Shown here: positions 5,796-9,590 of the stretch, piece after piece
Numbering within the stretch: the stretch's first letter is position 1
Layout of the letters: each line of letters begins with the position of its first letter
Origin: Gammaproteobacteria bacterium
GTDB lineage: Bacteria > Pseudomonadota > Gammaproteobacteria > PS1 > Pseudothioglobaceae
Length of the DNA: 9,590 bases
Assembly: GCA_024280535.1 (NCBI GenBank)
Contig: JAJRPY010000055.1
Span: 1 to 9,590, forward strand
Reading direction: 5' to 3'
Translations under genes and position numbers: made by a program
The notes under the pieces: generated by a model
Databases searched by the model: none
Seen by the model: the letters and a program-made list of their open reading frames with translations, nothing else
What the model was told of the DNA's origin: nothing

Positions 5796-8143
5796 TGGCT
5801 AAAAATCTAGTCATTGTCGAGTCCCCTGCCAAGGCTAAGACCATTGAAAAATTTTTAGGCAAAGAGTATATCGTTAAATCCAGCATTGGCCATATTCGCG
5901 ATATGCCCAAGAAAAATATGGGCATTGACATTGAAAACAATTTTGAGCCAACCTACGAGGTCACTGCTGATAAAAAAAGAGTGGTTGCCGAGTTACGCAA
6001 GGCAGTTAAAGTGGCCGAAACAATCTACCTGGCAACGGATGAGGACCGCGAGGGCGAGGCCATTGCCTGGCACCTGCTAGAGGCATTAAAACTCCCAAGA
6101 GACACGCCAAGAATTGTTTTTCACGAAATCACCAAGGGTGCCATTACCAATGCCATCATCAAGCCAAGAACGGTAGATTATGATTTGGTTGATGCCCAGC
6201 AAGCACGCCGCATTATCGACCGATTAGTAGGCTTTGAAATCTCCCCCGTACTTTGGCGCAAAATTTCAGGCGCGCGTTCGGCTGGGCGCGTTCAATCGCC
6301 CGTAATGCGATTGGTGGTTGAAAGAGAACGTGACATCAGCAAGCATACCTGTATTTCAACTTATAAAGTCAAAGCAGATCTGGTAAATGGTAGCGGTGAA
6401 GTGCTTGAGGTCAAACTGAGTAAAGACTTTGACTCAAAAAAAGAGGCCTTGGCATTGGCCACCAAACTCCTATCAGCCGAGTTAAGCGTCGCCTCTATTG
6501 AGAAAAAACCTTCTAAACGCACGCCAAAGGCACCCTTTATTACCTCAACCTTACAACAAGAGGCCTCACAAAAACTTGGTTTTTCAGTTAAACAAACCAT
6601 GACCATTGCCCAAAATCTATATCGTGAGGGTTCCATTACTTATATGAGAACAGATTCATTCACACTATCCGAAACCGCAATTGAGGCCGCTGGCAAGGTC
6701 ATTGAGCAACAATTTGGCGCCGAGTATCACACCGTTAGACGCTTTAAAACCAAGGATTCTGGCGCACAAGAAGCACATGAAGCAATTCGCCCAACTGATT
6801 TAACCAAATCAAGTATTTATGGCGTAGATGAGCAAACTGCCCGACTCTACAGTTTAATTTATAAGCGCACGTTAGCATCACAAATGAGCGATGCCAAATT
6901 ACAAAGAACCCAAATTAAAATTGATATCTCAAATACAGACGAAATATTTCTAGCGAATGGTGAAATCTTAACCTTCCCAGGGTTTTTAAAGGTTTACGAT
7001 TATCTATCAGCTGATGATAAATTATTGCCCAGCCTGACAGAGGGCGAGCCATTAACCTTAGCCAGCTTCTCTGCACGCGAAAGTTTTTCACGCGCCAAGC
7101 CAAGATACACAGAAGCCTCTTTGGTGAAAAAAATCGAAGAAATGGGCATTGGCAGACCCTCAACATTTGCCACCATGGTATCAACAGTACAAGATCGCAA
7201 CTACGTAACCAAAGAAACTCGAGAGGGTTTTGAGCGTGAATACGAGCTAATCGAAATTGCAAACGGTGCCATTGTCGAATCAAAACCCAGCGAAACAACA
7301 GGCGCAGAAAAAAACAAATTATTTCCAACTAATGTGGCATATTTGCTAAATGATTTCTTAGTGAAACACTTTAGCAATATCATTGACTACGAATTTACCG
7401 CAAAATTAGAATCCGATTTTGACACAGTCGCCACGCAAAACGTCCCTTGGAAAAAGGTTGTTAAAAACTTTTACGAACCCTTCCATGCACAAATTGAAGC
7501 TGCCGCTGATATTTCCCGAGAAGAAACACACGGTATGCGTGAACTAGGCAAAGATCCAAAATCCGGCAAGCCAGTCAGTGTTCGTTTTGGTCGTTACGGT
7601 GCATTCGCACAAATTGGCCACAAAGATGACGAAGATAAGCCCACTTTCGCCGCACTTAGAGGCACATTAGATATTGAAAGCATCACCTTAAACGAGGCCT
7701 TAGAGCTATTTAATATGCCCCGCACCGTTGGCGAAACCGATGATTTTGGCGTCATTAAGGCTAACTATGGTCGTTTTGGCCCCTACCTACAATACGGCAA
7801 AAAATACGTCTCATTAAAAGAACACACCCCTGAAGAGGTCACCCTAGAAACCGCATTAACCCTCATTGCTGCAAAGGAAAAATTTGATGCCGAACGCATC
7901 ATCAAAACCTTTGCCGACTCCGACATCCAAGTCCTTAACGGTCGCTTCGGCCCTTATATCTGGAATGGCAAAAAGAAAGGCAAAGGACAAAAAAATATCA
8001 CCATTAAAAAGGTTTTCGGCGACAAAATCCCAGCCGATTTAACCCTAGAAGAATGCAAAAAAGCAGTTGCTGGCAAGCTCAAGCCTAAGACTAAAGCCAA
8101 ACCTAGAAAAAAACCAGTTAAAAGTAAGACGGCCAAAAAATAG
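5795..8143 (+). CDS. topA: DNA topoisomerase I (type IA), zinc-ribbon-free form
   Basis: Topoisomerase I relaxes negative supercoils by cutting one strand through a 5'-phosphotyrosine link. The protein has 782 residues (865 in E. coli). The TOPRIM domain starts at residue 4 (LVIVESPAKAKTIEKFL, catalytic Glu9) and has the acidic triad D82, D84, E86 in TDEDREGEAIAWHL. DAQQARRIIDRLVGFEISP and SAGRVQSPVMRLV follow. The catalytic tyrosine is Tyr283 in ITYMRTDS (codon 6641-6643), and EMGIGRPSTFA continues the core. The C-terminus lacks the four-cysteine zinc ribbons of E. coli TopA: the whole protein has only two cysteines (residue 186 and one in EECKKAV). In their place are at least three glycine-aromatic repeats, VRFGRYGAFAQIG (596 on), NYGRFGPYLQYGKKYVSL (657 on) and NGRFGPYIWNGKK (715 on), of the topoisomerase C-terminal repeat kind, then a lysine/proline-rich tail likely to grip DNA. 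The start is fixed by homology and by the TAATG overlap with smg. Confidence 0.95.
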   Translation: MAKNLVIVESPAKAKTIEKFLGKEYIVKSSIGHIRDMPKKNMGIDIENNFEPTYEVTADKKRVVAELRKAVKVAETIYLATDEDREGEAIAWHLLEALKLPRDTPRIVFHEITKGAITNAIIKPRTVDYDLVDAQQARRIIDRLVGFEISPVLWRKISGARSAGRVQSPVMRLVVERERDISKHTCISTYKVKADLVNGSGEVLEVKLSKDFDSKKEALALATKLLSAELSVASIEKKPSKRTPKAPFITSTLQQEASQKLGFSVKQTMTIAQNLYREGSITYMRTDSFTLSETAIEAAGKVIEQQFGAEYHTVRRFKTKDSGAQEAHEAIRPTDLTKSSIYGVDEQTARLYSLIYKRTLASQMSDAKLQRTQIKIDISNTDEIFLANGEILTFPGFLKVYDYLSADDKLLPSLTEGEPLTLASFSARESFSRAKPRYTEASLVKKIEEMGIGRPSTFATMVSTVQDRNYVTKETREGFEREYELIEIANGAIVESKPSETTGAEKNKLFPTNVAYLLNDFLVKHFSNIIDYEFTAKLESDFDTVATQNVPWKKVVKNFYEPFHAQIEAAADISREETHGMRELGKDPKSGKPVSVRFGRYGAFAQIGHKDDEDKPTFAALRGTLDIESITLNEALELFNMPRTVGETDDFGVIKANYGRFGPYLQYGKKYVSLKEHTPEEVTLETALTLIAAKEKFDAERIIKTFADSDIQVLNGRFGPYIWNGKKKGKGQKNITIKKVFGDKIPADLTLEECKKAVAGKLKPKTKAKPRKKPVKSKTAKK

Positions 8144-8158
8144 TTTAGTGACTGGACG

Positions 8159-8181
8159 TGTAATCATTTAAAATAATTACA
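8159..8181. promoter_or_regulatory. Near-perfect 23-base palindrome at the start of the HTH-protease gene, candidate operator
   Basis: The arms TGTAATCATTT (8159-8169) and AAATAATTACA (8171-8181) are inverted copies around A8170, pairing at 10 of 11 positions; the only mismatch is C8165 against A8175. The right arm ends on the A of the ATG, and a possible -10 TAAAAT (8169-8174) lies in the centre. No T-run follows, so it is not a good terminator for topA. A helix-turn-helix dimer bound here would block both promoter and start codon, the usual arrangement for autorepression by the downstream gene. This role is inferred from position and symmetry only. Confidence 0.5.
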
Positions 8182-9338
8182 TGGAAAAAATAGCCATTAA
8201 TCCAAGTCGCTTGAGGTGGTGTTGTGAGATGCTTGAGATAAACATATCCGCGTTACATGAGGATATTCCGATTGCAAAAAATACTATAGCAAGCACAATG
8301 AAGGGTGAAAAAGCCTTAAGCATAAAGCAATTACAGAAAATTGCCGATTATTTTCATCGCAGTTTATTGTTTTTTCTTGAGCCTAAGGCGGTGAATGAAG
8401 ATAAAATTTATTCTCCACAATTTCGTACCATTAACAATCAAAAACCACTACATTCCAGAAAAATAAATGCACTAATTGAGCGTGTTGAGCAACATCGTAA
8501 TATATATTTAAATTTGCTGGATGAATTGGGTACGCCTATCGTAAGCGATTGGTATCCAAAGCATATAAACTTCAATGGCAGTATTAAACAAATTGCCGAT
8601 AGCGCCAGAGAGTGGCTAAATATCCAAGATGATCTTGATTTTCTTAAATTAAGAGCGCTGGTAGAAGGCAAAGGTATTATGGTGTTTGTTAGCAATGGAT
8701 ATGTTGGCAAATGGCAGATAGACAAAGCAAGCCCAGTACGCGGCTTTGCGCTTTATTATCAAAAATTGCCGATTATCGTTATAAAAAGACAAGTTAGCAA
8801 GGGTGCACAGGCGTTTACATTATTGCACGAATTGGCACATTTATTATTGCACAAAGAAAGCACGTTGGATGAAAATGAAGATTTCTATAATTATCATGGC
8901 AAAGAAAGACAAGCCAATGAGTTTGCCAGCAATGCTTTGATGCCAGATAAAGCCATTAGTGCAATTGATTTGAATAAATTACAAAGTTTAGAAACAGCAG
9001 AATACGATGATTATTTAAACCTATTCAAAAAGCGCTGGTGTGTCAGCGGCGATGCAATTTTATATCGCCTACTTAAAGACAATAAAATTTCTCAAGCTGA
9101 TTACCAGAATTATAAAGCCCTAAAAGCAAAACAATTTAAAGAAAAAGAACTGGGTGCGCATCAGCCAATACCCAGAAACTATCGTCATAGAGAGCCTATT
9201 AATATCTTCGGCAAGCCTTATGTGGCAACTGTGTTAGATGCTTTGCAAAATAAACACATCACTTTAAGCAAGGCTAGCATGCATTTAGATAATCTTAAGA
9301 TACGCTCACTCCACAAACTAGGGGAAGAATTTGTATAA
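8181..9338 (+). CDS. Helix-turn-helix plus ImmA/IrrE-type zinc metalloprotease
   Basis: A 385-residue two-part protein. Residues about 5-66 form an XRE-like DNA-binding domain ([12 protein letters not shown]...[36 protein letters not shown]). A linker of the type usual in the family follows ([11 protein letters not shown]...[19 protein letters not shown]). The ImmA/IrrE protease domain (about 150-265) has HELAH at 216-220 (zinc histidines 216 and 220, catalytic Glu217) and a likely third ligand, Glu242, in [14 protein letters not shown]. The C-terminal 120 residues are helical, with [11 protein letters not shown]. Known relatives cleave repressors or act as antitoxin-like regulators of stress, mobile-element or toxin loci; the substrate here is unknown. 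The start lacks a Shine-Dalgarno sequence and is overlapped by a palindrome. Hand-counted 60-base lines starting at 8401, 8461 and 8941 have 17, 18 and 19 G+C, against 26 and 31 in topA lines starting at 7201 and 7561 (the line at 8701 has 28), a hint of acquired DNA. The gene is 37 bases after topA and 35 before a methyltransferase. Confidence 0.88.
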   Translation: MEKIAINPSRLRWCCEMLEINISALHEDIPIAKNTIASTMKGEKALSIKQLQKIADYFHRSLLFFLEPKAVNEDKIYSPQFRTINNQKPLHSRKINALIERVEQHRNIYLNLLDELGTPIVSDWYPKHINFNGSIKQIADSAREWLNIQDDLDFLKLRALVEGKGIMVFVSNGYVGKWQIDKASPVRGFALYYQKLPIIVIKRQVSKGAQAFTLLHELAHLLLHKESTLDENEDFYNYHGKERQANEFASNALMPDKAISAIDLNKLQSLETAEYDDYLNLFKKRWCVSGDAILYRLLKDNKISQADYQNYKALKAKQFKEKELGAHQPIPRNYRHREPINIFGKPYVATVLDALQNKHITLSKASMHLDNLKIRSLHKLGEEFV

Positions 9339-9339
9339 T
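9334..9339 (+). promoter_or_regulatory. Possible -10 element for the methyltransferase gene
   Basis: A perfect TATAAT overlaps the stop codon of the HTH-protease gene, 34 bases before the methyltransferase ATG. No good -35 is seen 16-18 bases upstream, so it is only a candidate. If real, the methyltransferase could be expressed independently of the protease gene. Confidence 0.25.
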
Positions 9340-9360
9340 TTTGATGCATCTGCCATCGCT

Positions 9361-9365
9361 AAAGG
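9361..9365 (+). promoter_or_regulatory. Ribosome binding site of the methyltransferase gene
   Basis: AAAGG lies eight bases before the ATG at 9374 and supports that start codon. Confidence 0.6.
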
Positions 9366-9373
9366 TTTTCCTT

Positions 9374-9590
9374 ATGTTAAAGTCTAAAAAAGATCAGCCT
9401 ATTGCCAAGCCATTCTTAAAATGGGCAGGGGGGAAGCGCGGCTTAATACAACAACTTTTCGCTAAATTTCCAGAAAAACCCACTGAATTTAATAATTACC
9501 ACGAGCCATTTTTGGGAGGTGGCGCGGTGTTTTTTGAGTTATATTCCAGAGGAATGTTAGATGGTAAAAAAATTTATTTGTCGGATATAA
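9374..9590 (+). CDS. D12-class (Dam/DpnM-like) DNA adenine-N6 methyltransferase, 3'-truncated by the window edge
   Basis: The first 72 residues are visible. [16 protein letters not shown] (13-28) is the N-terminal S-adenosylmethionine-binding motif of the Dam/DpnII/MboI methylase class. [15 protein letters not shown] (42-56) is the FxGxG-type motif I, and IYLSDI (67-72) ends at the acidic residue that precedes the conserved Asn in many members. The catalytic DPPY and the target-recognition region lie beyond the window, so the recognition sequence (GATC is the commonest in this class) cannot be read. Compared with housekeeping E. coli Dam (EPFVGAGSVF), the GGGAVFF form looks more like restriction-modification methylases, though this is a judgement on a short fragment. 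The gene has a good ribosome binding site and follows the HTH-protease gene by 35 bases, probably as part of the same locus. Confidence 0.85.
   Translation, partial: MLKSKKDQPIAKPFLKWAGGKRGLIQQLFAKFPEKPTEFNNYHEPFLGGGAVFFELYSRGMLDGKKIYLSDI

Noticed and set aside
9292..9301. ATCTTAAGAT, a 10-base perfect palindrome inside the HTH-protease gene
   Set aside because: Roughly nine are expected by chance in a window this size, and it lies within coding sequence.
9343..9350. GATGCATC, an 8-base perfect palindrome before the methyltransferase gene
   Set aside because: About one such palindrome is expected every 256 bases, and its sequence is unrelated to the 8159-8181 element, so it does not support a shared operator.

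Overview
The window looks like an AT-rich gammaproteobacterial chromosome, most likely a sulfur oxidiser. Three things support this: a sulfide:quinone oxidoreductase at the left edge, grpE divergent from nadK-recN (the order known from Escherichia coli and relatives), and dprA-smg-topA. A SUP05/Thioglobus-type lineage (free-living or symbiont) would fit the gene content and base composition. That placement is inference, with no 16S or marker comparison behind it.

Left part (1-3542). The 3' two thirds of sqr run rightwards and end at a compact, symmetrical hairpin terminator (904-928). Converging on it from the right is the leftward pair nadK-recN, with 14 bases between the two genes. The grpE/nadK gap of about 100 bases carries candidate promoters facing both ways that overlap each other.

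Middle part (3543-8143). grpE reads rightwards. A 120-base gap with an extended -10 promoter and a good ribosome binding site leads into dprA-smg-topA, which is tightly packed (6-base gap, then a 1-base TAATG overlap) and probably one transcript. These genes cover protein quality control (GrpE), handling of incoming or recombining single-stranded DNA (DprA), double-strand break repair (RecN), supercoiling (TopA) and NADP supply (NadK).

Right part (8144-9590). The housekeeping block gives way to what looks like accessory DNA: a 385-residue helix-turn-helix plus ImmA/IrrE-type zinc protease, then a D12-class (Dam/DpnM-like) DNA adenine methyltransferase cut by the window edge. A 23-base near-perfect palindrome overlaps the protease gene's start codon and a possible -10, the expected place for an autoregulatory operator. 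This protease-regulator plus methyltransferase pair is the most interesting part of the window. It may be the left end of a restriction-modification or other defence locus, but the deciding genes lie beyond base 9590.

No tRNA, rRNA, CRISPR array, insertion sequence or riboswitch was seen, and no gene-free stretch exceeds about 120 bases.
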